64,000 nt of DNA from Flaccisagitta enflata (lineage: Eukaryota > Chaetognatha > Sagittoidea > Aphragmophora). Below, piece after piece: positions 12,077 to 23,506 of this stretch (positions are counted from its first letter, which is position 1; each line of letters begins with the position of its first letter). Position numbers and translations under genes: made by a program. Below the pieces are notes generated by a model, which was given only the letters and a program-made list of their open reading frames with translations, was not told the DNA's origin and did no database searches. The DNA lies in contig OZ231126.1 in the NCBI GenBank assembly GCA_965153355.1, positions 81,220,001 through 81,284,000 of the forward strand, written 5' to 3'.

Positions 12077-12806
12077 TTTGTACAGGGTAATCTTTTTTAA
12101 TTCGGTGAAAGTATTAGAACTTAAAATATAATAATGTAATGCTATTCAAACCATCAATTTATAAGAATCAAAATGGATTTTTTTTTCTCACTATTTTGCT
12201 TAAAGCTAAAAATGAAAATTCTTATTGAAAAAATGCTTTCGAATAAAAAAATAATTCAGACTTTAAGAATTGATTTTTTTTATCAAATTATAACATATTG
12301 AACGATTCTAAAATTTTTCATATTACATACTTTAAATTAGATTATAAAAACCTAATACACTTTTTATTTTCTATAAGAACATCATTTTTTTTCCAAAAGC
12401 TTCATGTTTTTATTTTTGAGGCAAAATAAAGCCTTTACTGTTCTTAAAGCGTTCTTAATTCTAGATAACAAACAAATTATAGTAAACCTTTAAATTCACT
12501 ATTGATTATTAGAAATGAATGTATTGTTATCAATAATTGCTAAAAAAGATACTAAATTATAAAGTCAAGGGATATTCTTATGGCATTTATGTAAAAAATA
12601 ACAGAATTTTATTGTAAATCTTCTTATTTCAAGTATTTTATCAATATTTCAAAAGTTTTATTGTTAGCAAAAAAATATCTTTTAGAATTTAAAACCTTCA
12701 TAATTCTTAAAATGTTTTTAATTTTTGGGCAATTTGAAGCCTTGATGTTCTTATAAAAAATAAAAAGTGTACTTTTCCCCAGTTGGGAAAAATCACCCTG
12801 TACAAA
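12077..12806. mobile_element. MITE-like element in intron 1
   Basis: The ends are inverted: TTTGTACAGGGTAAT at 12077-12091 and ATCACCCTGTACAAA at 12792-12806, one mismatch over 15 bp. The inside is AT-rich with no ORF. It occupies most of the intron between 12019 and 13028. Confidence 0.6.
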
Positions 12807-13028
12807 ATAAGCATTTTGACCGACAAATTCTCGGATGGGGTTAAGATATTGTAGCGGACAAGTGGCCAGGGGTGTAACCCCCCCCCCTCACACACATGCA
12901 GTTATCTTATGTGTTAGGGACAGTGCCTCTTAAGGCATCGCTGGTCCGGGTCATAAAATTACCTGAATTAACAAGATTAAGACAGACTAAAACAACATTT
13001 AGCTCAGCGGCGCGCAAATCAAACTCAC

Positions 13029-13769
13029 ATTGGGTAAAGTCTTGAGAATCGAAGCAGGCGTGCTCCCGTGGCTGTCTCCGAGCGTGTCTCCGAGCGTGTC
13101 TCCGAGCTTGTCTCCGAGCGTGTCTCCGAGCGTGTCTCTGAGCGTGTCTCTGAGCGTGTCCTCGAGCGTATCTCTGAGCGTGTTTCTAGGCGTGTCTCCG
13201 AGCGGGTCTTCAGGCGTGTCTCCAAGCGTGTCGCTGAGCGCGTTTCGAAGCGTGTTTCCGATTGTGTCTCCAATCGTGTCTCCGAGCGGGTCTTCAAGCG
13301 TGTCTCCGAGCGTGTTGCTGAGCGCGTTTCGAAGCGTGTTTCCGATCGTGTCTCCGATCGTGTCTCCGAGCGTGTCTCCGAGCGTATCTCCAAGCGTGTC
13401 CCCGAGCGTGGGAAAGAGTTTGACCTTCATGAGTTTTTCCTTCTTCTTCTCACGATATCGTCGGTCCCTTTCTCTTTTTTTCTCTCTTTCTGTTGACCCC
13501 TCTGTTTCCCTTGGTCGTCCATGTTTCTGTTTTTCTGTCTTTCTTTTCTCATACCCTTCGCGCCCTTTTCTGCGCTCTTCCAACTCCTCCTCCGTCCCGC
13601 TTTCTTTCCTTGGCCGTCCCCCTTTACTTTTTAAACCATGAGCCCCTTCCCCTGATTTCTCCCTTTCCTTCTTTCTCAAATACTGCTGGTGCCGCACATC
13701 TTGTTTGTGCTCCTCGTTCTCATCGGTACAGGGTTGACGAGGCCTACCCCGACCCTGACCCGATTCCAT
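13029..13769 (-). CDS. First coding exon of the AT-hook/DDE gene
   Basis: The exon encodes 247 residues from the ATG at 13769. It carries GRGRPRQP, KGGRPRKE and KHGRPRET, each with the GRP core of an AT-hook, suggesting minor-groove binding to AT-rich DNA. A very charged stretch follows (EKKRERDRRYREKKKEK), then about 28 units of a 12-bp repeat read as TLGD and variants. The donor is GTGAGT after CCCAAT at 13029, phase 0. Upstream in the same exon a TGA blocks extension, so this Met is the best start. Confidence 0.8.
13068..13410 (-). repeat. 12-bp minisatellite inside the first coding exon
   Basis: The unit on the plus strand is GAGCGTGTCTCC, with diverged copies in the middle (GAGCGGGTCTTC, AAGCGTGTTTCC). 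All six frames stay open because the unit lacks stops. In the frame fixed by splice phase it gives Thr-Leu-Gly-Asp, with Ile, Asn, Arg and Glu substitutions. Every length change in multiples of 12 keeps the frame. Confidence 0.9.
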
Positions 13770-13799
13770 TACTCAAGAACTGTATCTGAAAATAGAGAA

Positions 13800-15117
13800 T
13801 ACGTTATCAATACTACCGTGTCGTATACAAGTAAACCGGGACTGAGGACTGGAAATACACATACATATTACACATTTAACCGACAATGGAAGGACAAATT
13901 CTTTTTTGAGTTTCTGAAACATGACAGTTATCTAAAGCAAAACGGAAATATCTATCCATGCATTTTTTTTTCACGCAGAAGGTATTTTGCCGAGACGAGA
14001 ACAATTCGATCGGATAGCTCTGCTAACATATTTTTTCGATCCTGTTGCACCCTCGGGACATGAATTCTGCACTCGAGGAAGGAAACAAAATGCCACTGCC
14101 TGAACTCGGATTTTCCTTGAGTCCAACGAAATACTCACCTACTATTGTCGACCTCAATTATTAATTTTCTTTACTAACGATTTTATCACTAGCAAATTTG
14201 CGTTATTGTCTAATTATCTTAAACTAATTTGCATTATTCGGTAAAAGGATAATGACGTTGTTACGAATATCTATCCCTGATCATCTTATGCTAAGTGAGA
14301 ACAACCGCTATCTCATAAACGTAAGTGATCTATGGGCCTAAGTCAGCCAAAATCCGCAAAAGCCAATTTGCATACTTCGGAACAAAATTAGCGCTAGCAG
14401 AAAATTAGGGGGCTGCTAAGCCAAACAAAATTGGTTTTCCAACCCCTCAAACATCATATTTAATGGTAAAATAAACAAATCCGGTTGAATCATACTTTGA
14501 AAAATGACCCTTCCGAGGGTCTGACCGTCAGCCTGAATTTGGAAAGAACCTTTACCATTTACTTCTAACTCAATATTTTTTTTTAAGCCTTCAAAAGAGA
14601 TAGAGATAGCTACTAGTAAAATAACTACAACATTCTTAGTTTTGGAGCGTTTTGAAGCCTGGGTTACTTAAAAACTAGGCTCCCATAGAACATCATTTAC
14701 TCGTTCATTCATTCATTCATGCACTCAACCATTCATTATAAACATTCACTCATCAAAAATGATCATTCATACATTCGTAATCAGTGACACGCACATACGT
14801 AATGGCGATAAATGGCCCTTGTTTTTTTTCAGTTGAAAAAAATAATATCAATTCATCAAATGAGGGTGAAATTTCAAACTTTTAAACGCAGAGGAAAAGG
14901 CAAAGAATAGGGCAAATACATGCGCGTTGCAATTCATGAATTACTCATTCATGAATTACTCATTCATTCATTCATTCATTCATTCATGAATGAATGAATG
15001 AAATATGAATGATTGATCAAAGGAATGAAAACGGGAGTGAAAAAAGAATGTTAAGAACGCCCATTTTGTTTTTGTTTTGTTTTTTTTCATGAAAGTGTGA
15101 CAGATCAAATAAATGAG
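13800..15117. other. Intergenic stretch with ATTC repeats
   Basis: No exon found. ATTC-type tetranucleotides occur at about 14700-14745 and 14936-15002, the latter switching to GAATGAAT and so forming a perfect inverted repeat. The promoter of the minus-strand gene ending at 7881 should lie here, but I see no convincing core element. Confidence 0.45.
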
Positions 15118-15500
15118 AGAGACAAGAGCGTGCACGCCGGGCACGCAGCTAGTAAAAGCCGCGTGCCCGACAGCCAAACTGCATGCACCGGGCACGCGGG
15201 CACGCTCTATTTTCAGGCCTGGTCCTCGCATCTCTATAAGAGGGTCCGTCCGTCCATCCGTCCGTGACCCATACCTCAAAAATCCCGCTTATCCATCTCC
15301 AATCACTCACCAACCACCCCTGATCATTTATAGATGCGTCCTCGCATCTCTTTAAAAGGGTCCATCCGTCCATCCGTGACCCATACATAAAAAATCCCGC
15401 TTATGCATCTCCAATCACTGATCATTTTTAGATGCGTCCTTGATCTCTATAAGAGAGTCCATCTGTCCGTCCGTGACCCATACATAAACAAGTTTGATAG
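15118..15500. repeat. GC-rich foldback plus three satellite units
   Basis: GAGCGTGCACGCCGGGCACG at 15126 is followed by an inverted copy (CCGGGCACGCGGGCACGCTC), then about three units of the 4.8-kb hairpin satellite at 15226-15500. The same junction with GGCCTG and the satellite is seen near 5876-5925, so the foldback and satellite moved or were copied together. Confidence 0.7.
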
Positions 15501-15980
15501 ACAAACAATAGATGCGCCCTCTTTGATACTAGTATGTTGTTAGTATGCAATGATTAGATGACTTTTCTACACAAAGAACAATTTCAAACCATGACTTTGC
15601 TTGATGAAAATGTAGATGACATGAAAAGATGTGAAGAAAGTAGATTGTTAATGACTGAAATTTCTTTATTCTGATACTATTTGCATGAAGTAGATGAGTG
15701 TTCATTTTTCATGAATTCAATATTTTTCAAGATTTCTTCTTTTAAAGTATCTTTGGAATTAGAGATTTAGAGGTCAAACACCATCCACTTCTTTCTTTTT
15801 TGACTTTCTATTTCATTCAGTCTTTAAAGAACCTAATGAATGATGTGCTGGATAAGTTGAAATAATGCATGGATTCTAATATATGAAAAATTGAATTGTG
15901 GAGGTGGAAGGGATGGGGGCTAGAACCATAATAGGGATACAACGGTCAAGACTGTAAAGGATAAGGAAAGCAGCTCAAGA
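15501..15980. other. Spacer, nothing recognised
   Basis: AT-rich sequence with no repeat or coding signal that I can support. Confidence 0.4.
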
Positions 15981-18900
15981 GATGCGAGGACGCATCTAAT
16001 AATGGTTAGGGGTGGTGTTTGAGTGTGTGGGAGTGCGTAGACTGATTTTGAGAAAATGGGAGACGGACCGACGGACGGACGGACGGACACACCCTCTTAT
16101 AGAGATGCGAGGACGCATCTAATAATGGTTAGGGGTGGTGTTTGAGTGTGTGGGAGTGCGTAGACTGATTTTGAGAAAATGGGAGACGGACCGACGGACG
16201 GACGGACGGACACACCCTCTTATAGAGATGCGAGGACGCATCTAATAATGGTTAGGGGTGGTGTTTGAGTGTGTGGGAGTGCGTAGACTGATTTTGAGAA
16301 AATGGGAGACGGACCGACGGACGGACGGACGGACACACCCTCTTATAGAGATGCGAGGACGCATCTAATAATGGTTAGGGGTGGTGTTTGAGTGTGTGGG
16401 AGTGCGTAGACTGATTTTGAGAAAATGGGAGACGGACCGACGGACGGGACGGACGGACACACCCTCTTATAGAGATGCGAGGACGCATCTAATAATGGTT
16501 AGGGGTGGTGTTTGAGTGTGTGGGAGTGCGTAGACTGATTTTGAGAAAATGGGAGACGGACCGACGGACGGACGGACGGACACACCCTCTTATAGAGATG
16601 CGAGGACGCATCTAATAATGGTTAGGGGTGGTGTTTGAGTGTGTGGGAGTGCGTAGACTGATTTTGAGAAAATGGGAGACGGACCGACGGACGGGACGGA
16701 CGGACACACCCTCTTATAGAGATGCGAGGACGCATCTAATAATGGTTAGGGGTGGTGTTTGAGTGTGGGAGTGCGTAGACTGATTTTGAGAAAATGGGAG
16801 ACGGACCGACGGACGGACACACCCTCTTATAGAGATGCAAGGACGCATCTAATAATGGTTAGGGGTGGTGTTTGAGTGTGTGGGAGTGCGTAGACTGATT
16901 TTGAGAAAATGGGAGACGGACCGACGGACGGACGGACGGACACACCCTCTTATAGAGATGCGAGGACGCATCTAATAATGGTTAGGGGTGGTGTTTGAGT
17001 GTGTGGGAGTGCGTAGACTGATTTTGAGAAAATGGGAGACGGACCGACGGACGGACCGACGGACGGACACACCCTCTTATAGAGATGCGAGGACGCATCT
17101 AATAATGGTTAGGGGTGGTGTTTGAGTGTGTGGGAGTGCGTAGACTGATTTTGAGAAAATGGGAGACGGACCGACGGACGGACGGACGGACACACCCTCT
17201 TATAGAGATGCGAGGAAGCCTTTACTAGTGGTTAGAAGTGGTGTTTGAGTGTGTGGGAGGGTGTGGACTGATTTTGAGAAAATAGAAGATGGACCGACGG
17301 ACAGACGGACGGACAGACACCCTTCTAGAGATGCAAGGAAGCATCTAATAATGGTTAGAGGTAGTGTTTGAGTGTGTGGGAGTACGTAGACTGATTTTGA
17401 GAAAATGAGAGATGGACAGCCGGACGGACAGACGGACACACCCTCTTATAGAGATGCGAGGCATCTATTAGAATTGTGATAATGTTTGTAATGAGGAAAG
17501 GGAAAGACAATAAAGAACAATAAAAGACAAACAAAATACCGACGGGCGGGCCCAGGAGGCGGACACACCCTCTTATAGAAGATGCGTGGACGCATCTAAA
17601 ATGAATTGAGGTAGTGTTGAAGTGTGTAAGTCGTAGACTGATTTTGTGAAAATGGGAGACGGACCGACGGGTGATGGACAGACACACCCTTTATAGAAAT
17701 GCGAGGACGCATCTAATAATAGTTAGAGTGCATAGCAGAGGCGCTGATTGTGGAGCAGCTCGCAGCGCCGCTGCTCGGAAGAGTTGACGGCCAGTCGGAA
17801 GGTTCCAGAAGCCAAGAAGGAAGAAAGAAGGAAAAAAGAACCCTCTTATAGAGATGCTAGGACGCATCTAATAATAGTTAGGGGTGGTGTTTGAGTGTGT
17901 GGGAGTACGTAGACTGATTTTGAAAATGGGAGATGAACCGGCAGGCGGATGACGGACACACCTCTTATAGGAATGCGAGGCGCATCTATGTGAATTACAA
18001 AGTGGTATTTTGAAGTGTGTGGGAGTGCGTAGACTGATTTGAGAAAAATGGGAAACGGACCAACGGACGGACGGAACAGACACACCCTCTTATAGAGATG
18101 CGAGACGCATCTAATGATGAATTAGGAGTGGTGTTTGAGTGTGTAGGAGTGCGTAGACTGATTTTGGAAAATGGGAGACGGACCGACGGACAGGCAGGGC
18201 GGACACACCCTCTTATAGAGATGCAGGACGCTCTAATAATATCGTTAGAAGGACAGTATTTGATGCATGTGTAGGCAATTTTGAAAAATGAGAGATGGAC
18301 GACGGACGGACGGAGCAGACACACCCTCTCTCTTATAGGAATGCGAGACACATCTAATAATGAATTAAGAAGTGAGTGTTTGAAGTGTGTAGAGTCGCTA
18401 TTAGACTGATTTGAAAATAGGAGAGCGGACAGCGGATGAATGACGGAGCGGACGGACGAGACACACCCTCTTATAGGAATACAGGACGCATCTATGGTTA
18501 GGTGAGTGTTTGAGGTGTGGGAGTCGTAGGCAGAGATTTTGAAAAATAGACGGACCGACAGACGGACGGACCAGGGCCCCACCTCTTATAGAATGCGGGG
18601 ACGCATCAATGGTTAGGGGTGGTGTTTGAGTGTGGGAGTGCGTAGACTGATTTTGAGAAAAAATGGGAGACGAGGCATGGCCGACAGACGGACGGGGCCA
18701 GACCACACCCTCTTATAGAGATAGACCGCATCTAATAATGAATTGAGTGGTGTTTAAGCGTGTGTGGGAGTGCATAGACTGAGATTTGAAAAATAGGAAA
18801 CCCGGACAGCCGGACGGACGGACGGACACACCCCTTATAGGAGATGCGGAAAGCATCTAATAATAGTTAGAAGTGAGTATTTGAAGTATTGTAGGAAATC

Positions 18901-20597
18901 GCATGGGCAATTTTGAGAAAAATAGAGCAGACAGCGGACACACCCTCATATAGAATGCGAGGACGCATCTAATAATAGTTAGGAGTGGTATTTGAGTGTG
19001 TGGGAGTACGTAGACTGATTTTGAGAAAATGGGAGACAGACACGACAGATGAGCGAGGCGGACACGACCCCTCTTATAGAGATACCAGGACGCATCTAAT
19101 AATAGTTAGGGGTGGTGTTGGAGTGCGTAGAATGATTTTGAGAAAATGGGAGACGGACCAACGGACAGACGGATGGACACACCCTCTTATAGAAGATGCG
19201 GGGTATCTAATAATAGTTGAGGTAGTGTTTGAGTGTGGGAGTGCGTAGACTGATTTTGAAAATCTGGGGAGACGGACCGACGAACGGACGAATGACACAC
19301 CCTCTTAAAGAAAAATCTGAGCCACCTCTAATAATAATTAAGTAAATATTTGAAATGTAGCAAGAAATCATAGGCAATTTGAGAAAATGAGAGCGTACTG
19401 ACGAGACCGACAGACAAACACATCATGGGAGATGTGAGGACATCTAATAATAGTTAGGAGTGGTGGTTGAGTGTGTGGGAGTGCGTAGACTGATTTTAGA
19501 AAATGGGAGACGGACCGACGGACCGACGGACGGACACACCCTCTTATAGAGATGCGAGGACGCATCTAATAATGGTTAGGGGTGGTGTTTGAGTGTGTGG
19601 GAGAGTGTGGGCAATTTTGAAAAATGGGGAAACGGACCGACAAGGACGGACGGACGGACACACCCTCTTATAGAGATGCGAGGATGCATCTAATAATGGT
19701 TAGGGGTAGTGTTTGAAATTATTGTGGGAGTGCGCGTAGACTGATTTTGAGAAAATGGGAAACGGAACCGACAGACGGAATGACAGACACACCCTCTTAT
19801 AGAATGCGAGGACGCATCTAATAATGGTTACAAAGGTAGTATTTGAAGTGTGTAGAGCGTACGTGACTGATTTTGAAAAATAGAGAACAGACCGACGGGC
19901 AGTTACACCCTCTTATAGAAGATGCGAGACGCATCTAATAATAGTTAAAAGTGGTGTTTGAGTGTGTGGGAGTGCGTGGAGCTGATTTTGAGAAAAATGA
20001 GAGACGGACGACGGACCAGGACAGACGGACACACCCTCTTATAGAAATGCGAGGACGCATCTAATAATGGTTAGAGTGTGGTGTTTGAAGTGTGTAGAAT
20101 CGTAGACTGATTTTGAGAAAATGGGAGACAGACGAACAGATGGACGGACCGACGGACACACCCTCTTATAGAGATGCGAGACCGCATCTAATAATAGTTA
20201 GAGAGTGGTGTTTAGTGTGTGAGTGTGTAGACTGATTTTGAAAATAGGAGACGCGGACACGAAACGAGGCCAGGCCAGGTGGACACACCCTCCTCCCCGC
20301 AAGATGCGAGACACCCAACTAATAATAGTTAGGGTGGTGTTTGAGTATGTAGGAGTACGTAGACTGATTTTGAGAAATGGGGAGACGGACCGGCAGACAG
20401 ACGGACAGACACACCCTCATAAAGATGCGAGGACGCATCTAATAATGGTTAGGGGTGGTGTTTGAGTGTGTGGGAGTGCGTAGACTGATTTTGAGAAAAT
20501 GGGTGACGGACCGACGGACCGACGGACAAACAAATCATCTTATAGAGATGTGAGGACGCATCTAATAATGGTTAGGGGTGGTGTTTGAGTGTGTGGG
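15981..20597 (-). repeat. ~123-bp hairpin satellite array (about 37 units)
   Basis: Unit starts at 15981, 16104, 16227, 16350 and 16474 give a period of 123-124 bp. Each has AGATGCGAGGACGCATCT (7-bp stem, 4-bp loop), then TAATAATGGTTAGGGGTGG, a segment with GGGAGTGCGTAGACTG, and a variable GACGGACC run ending ACACCCTCTTATAG. Units are almost identical to about 17200, then become very divergent to about 20400, with two or three cleaner ones near 19440-19600 and 20430-20590. The last ends about 100 bp before the first UBR4 exon. Confidence 0.95.
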
Positions 20598-20695
20598 TCT
20601 TTTGCTTTTAAAATAGCTTTTGTGATGATGTGATCTTCTAACAACATCTGCCATTTCCCTACATCCCTCCAATCTAACTCTCTCTTGACAAACAG

Positions 20696-20922
20696 CTTTT
20701 TGGACGAGCTTCATGTTGCGGGCGAAAGTGGAGGTGAGTTCCTGGCGACCTACCAAGCGTTAATCAAGGAGGACCACTGGAAGTATTATCTAACGGTCAA
20801 GTCGAAGCTGCTTCTCAAGATATGCGGCATCATTAACAAGGAACTGGCTTACCTCGCTGTTCTTGAAGAGACCTCACTCTCCTCGGATCTCTCGTTAGGA
20901 TACACGCTAAAGGCGCTGACAG
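20696..20922 (+). CDS. UBR4: UBR4 exon (FLDELHVAG to YTLKALT)
   Basis: Acceptor ACAAACAG ends at 20695; donor GTAAGAAT starts at 20923. One base enters from the previous exon and one leaves, matching the next exon, where GAA is rebuilt. It includes KEDHWKYYLTVKSKL and an all-helical pattern. The exon before it was not found within the 20 kb upstream. Confidence 0.9.
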
Positions 20923-21073
20923 GTAAGAATCATGGAGTACCAAATGTTACCATCCGAACTGTTCATTCATAATCATTACAATTTTAATCAATGTGTGCCG
21001 CGTTTCACATTAATTACGGTGGCCTCTTTTATTATCCCGCTTTTATTCTCCCTCTTTTAATTTTCCCCGACAG

Positions 21074-21250
21074 AATTGTTGGCTTCGTTGGTGGCGCAGG
21101 AGTCGATCAAGGCCAACTACAAATCACGTGGACTCCTGGCCACTGTCCTCAATGGATATTTGTCCCTGCGGAAGCTCGTCGTTCAAAGGACCAAGCTCAT
21201 CGATGAGACGCAGGACAAGATGCTTGAACTGCTGGAGGATATGACATCTG
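21074..21250 (+). CDS. UBR4: UBR4 exon (ELLASLVAQESI to LLEDMTS)
   Basis: Acceptor CCCGACAG ends at 21073; donor GTTGGT at 21251 is weaker than usual but phase 1 matches the next exon. The stretch SLRKLVVQRTKLIDETQDKM is strongly UBR4-like. Confidence 0.9.
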
Positions 21251-21254
21251 GTTG

Positions 21255-22365
21255 GTCTCGCGTGAATATGGATGGATGGATGAATGTATGGACGAATGAA
21301 TAGTTGGATGGATGGATGTATGGTTGGATGAATGGGTGTATGGATGAGTGAATGGTAGGATGGATAAATGAATGGTAGGATGGATAAATGAATGGTTGGA
21401 TGGATGGGTGGATGGATGAATGAATGGGTGGATTGATGAATGAGTGGTTGGATGGCCGAATAAATGGTTGAATAAATTCGTCTGATGGATAAATAAACAG
21501 GGGTGTATATAATTCCATAACCTTTGATTATTTTCCCCCCCCTGCCTTTGATTTTCTTCCCCGCGAGGCATCGCGTCGCGTTACCAAATCAATGTTTTTC
21601 TTCCCCATAAACCACTAAAACTGGGTGTTTAAGGTTTAAATAGTGTTAAAATGTGTTTAACTTATCATGTTTTATGATTTTTCACGGCCAAAAGTTATAT
21701 TTTCCCCAATTTTTCTTTTTTTTTCTCTTTTTCCTCCCCTTTTCCTTCCCTTTTCTCCAAACCCTTGACATTTGCCCCCCCCCACCGGGGGGGGAATACG
21801 GAACAATATACAGGCCTGTAAATAAATGATTAAATGATTGAATAAATTGTTGGATGGATGAATAAATGATTAAGTGGTTAACAAATGAATTAGTGATTGA
21901 AAGTATGGATTTATTAATGGTTGATTTAATGAAAAAATGAAAATGAAAATGAAAAGGCTCAAATAACATCCTCAGGCGCTAAAGCACCCCAAAAGGAAAT
22001 ACAGCCGCAAGTATATAAACACGCTACCGTGAGACTAGTAAAAAGTGCATGAAACAATTGGTTAAGAAACACCAGGAAGGGATCCTGGCCGTTCAGGCTG
22101 CATGAATAATCGTCGTGAAAATAGATACTTCATCAAAGATATTCTACCAAAATTACATGAACGTAAAAGAGGTGATTCACCCTTAAGTATAAAATTTATA
22201 CGTATCGTTGGTTATACGTACCAAGGTGCATGAGACAAAAGTGGAAGCTATAAGTACCCGTATCATCGCAGCACGGAGAAACGCAAAAGAACAAATTTTT
22301 TTGATCTAATAATTTACTTTGGATTAATTTGATTCCGCATGTATAGGGTGCTTGGTTAAAAAGGA
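21255..22365. other. UBR4 intron: TGGATGAA minisatellite and G-run foldback
   Basis: From about 21268 to 21475 there are imperfect TGGATGAATGGT repeats. At 21774-21794 CCCCCCCCCACCGGGGGGGG forms a perfect short hairpin. The remainder up to the LINE has no feature that I recognise. Confidence 0.7.
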
Positions 22366-22369
22366 TCAA

Positions 22370-22819
22370 TCATTTAACGCAGTAGTGGGCCACGCCAAAA
22401 AGACATAAACAACAGTTTAGACGATGTCTATTCCAGCCGTTTTTCGATTCGATATCATCTCTGAAACTGTTATCTCTAAAGATCCCACGCGCATGTGAGT
22501 TGCTCATATTCATCGGTAATTCAAAAATATGTTTCAGAGATCTTGTAAGAAAGGATTCTACTCTATCCCAAGAATATTCAGGCATATTGATATAAGCTAA
22601 TCCAGAGTAGTGGAATGATGACATGATAAGAGAATCGAAGAGTGAAAGGACAATGTCTCTACTTGCATAATTAATTCGCCGATTAAGTCTTGCAATTGAC
22701 ATTACTTTGGGATAAGATTTGCTTATAAGAGAATCGATATGACCTTTCCAATTTTGAGTTTTGTCAATTTGAACCCCAAGAAATTTTACATTGGACTTTT
22801 GCAAAGCCGGTTCAATCAA
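22370..22819 (-). pseudogene. LINE ORF2, C-terminal part
   Basis: The peptide holds VKFLGVQIDKTQNWKGHID, a typical post-YADD 'LG' motif of LINE reverse transcriptases, then a thumb-like helical region (RDIVLSLFDSLIMSSFHYSG). It should follow the YADD block directly but is separated from it by about 690 bp. Confidence 0.85.
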
Positions 22820-23506
22820 TTCCCGTTAATTTTGTTTCACAAATATTCATGAAATTATTTCAGCTTTACCGCGCTTTGTCATTAACACCACTTCGATTTC
22901 TTTCATGCAAGAGATCTGCAGATTTCCCTATTTAGTGGTCGCTGAGAAAACCTTTTTATGGAAAAAGATCAAAGGACATTCAAATATAGGAAGTGTTTTT
23001 CTTTCATCTAACATTACTAAATGAAATCAAATGATAATTATCACTGCAATTGTCGTGTTCATTGTCTTATATGTCTTCATCGTCAATATTGTCATCACCA
23101 ATGACGTCCAATGAATTCTTTATAATCATTTTCTTTAATAACATTGAATTTCCCTTGTATGGATCGGTGTTGAGACAAACTGAATGTGTAGAAATTAAGA
23201 ATTCATGTTTGTAAAACTGTTTCAAGTATAGTCAGATCTCAAAAAAGGCTGCTCTAGTCCAATATCAAGCTTAATAGCAAGGTCTGTAATTTGACTTTTT
23301 TTGCGAACGCTGGGGATTAGGGAGTATTGATCTCACCATCGACAGCAACTGTCATCATGGAGAAATGTTCGTGCTTCTCGAGTTCCCGTTGGTCGCATTA
23401 CAAAGGGATTAATGGAATTCAACTTAAAAAAAAAAACAAGAAACTAATCATAATTTTCAAGTTCACCCTAACACTATTTTGACGTTTGAGGATATTAGCT
23501 CGATCT
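22820..23506. other. Unexplained segment splitting LINE ORF2
   Basis: No coding frame of the LINE continues through it, although it falls between the RT core and the C-terminal domain. It is AT-rich. I could not find terminal repeats or a target duplication by eye. Confidence 0.45.

Larger units (their letters stand above)
7881..13785 (-). other. Gene model: AT-hook / DDE-transposase-like protein, four coding exons
   Basis: Coding exons 13769-13029, 12018-11496, 10829-10492 and 9596-7881 join in phases 0, 1 and 0 at GT..AG borders, giving 3,318 nt including the stop (about 1,105 residues). The start is the ATG at 13769: the same exon extends to an acceptor at 13786/13787 but has an in-frame TGA upstream, so an untranslated leader exon is implied. 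Order: AT-hook-like GRPR cores near residues 8-11, 51-54 and 84-87; highly charged helix-like segments; TLGD tetrapeptide repeats from about residue 121; a basic Ser-rich linker; then a DDE-like domain in the last exon. From memory, the C-terminal part resembles a family of uncharacterised proteins common in cnidarians, arthropods and sponges, probably transposase-derived. It could be a live transposon gene or a host-adopted one. Confidence 0.75.

Noticed and set aside
13030-13641. Plus-strand ORFs of 203 and 142 codons over the minisatellite
   Set aside because: They are the antisense reading of the first coding exon of the minus-strand gene; splice phase supports only the minus frame.
15981-20597. 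Hairpin repeat array as a possible CRISPR or array of small RNA genes
   Set aside because: The spacer is repeated as well as the hairpin, so it is an ordinary satellite; no Pol III boxes were recognised.
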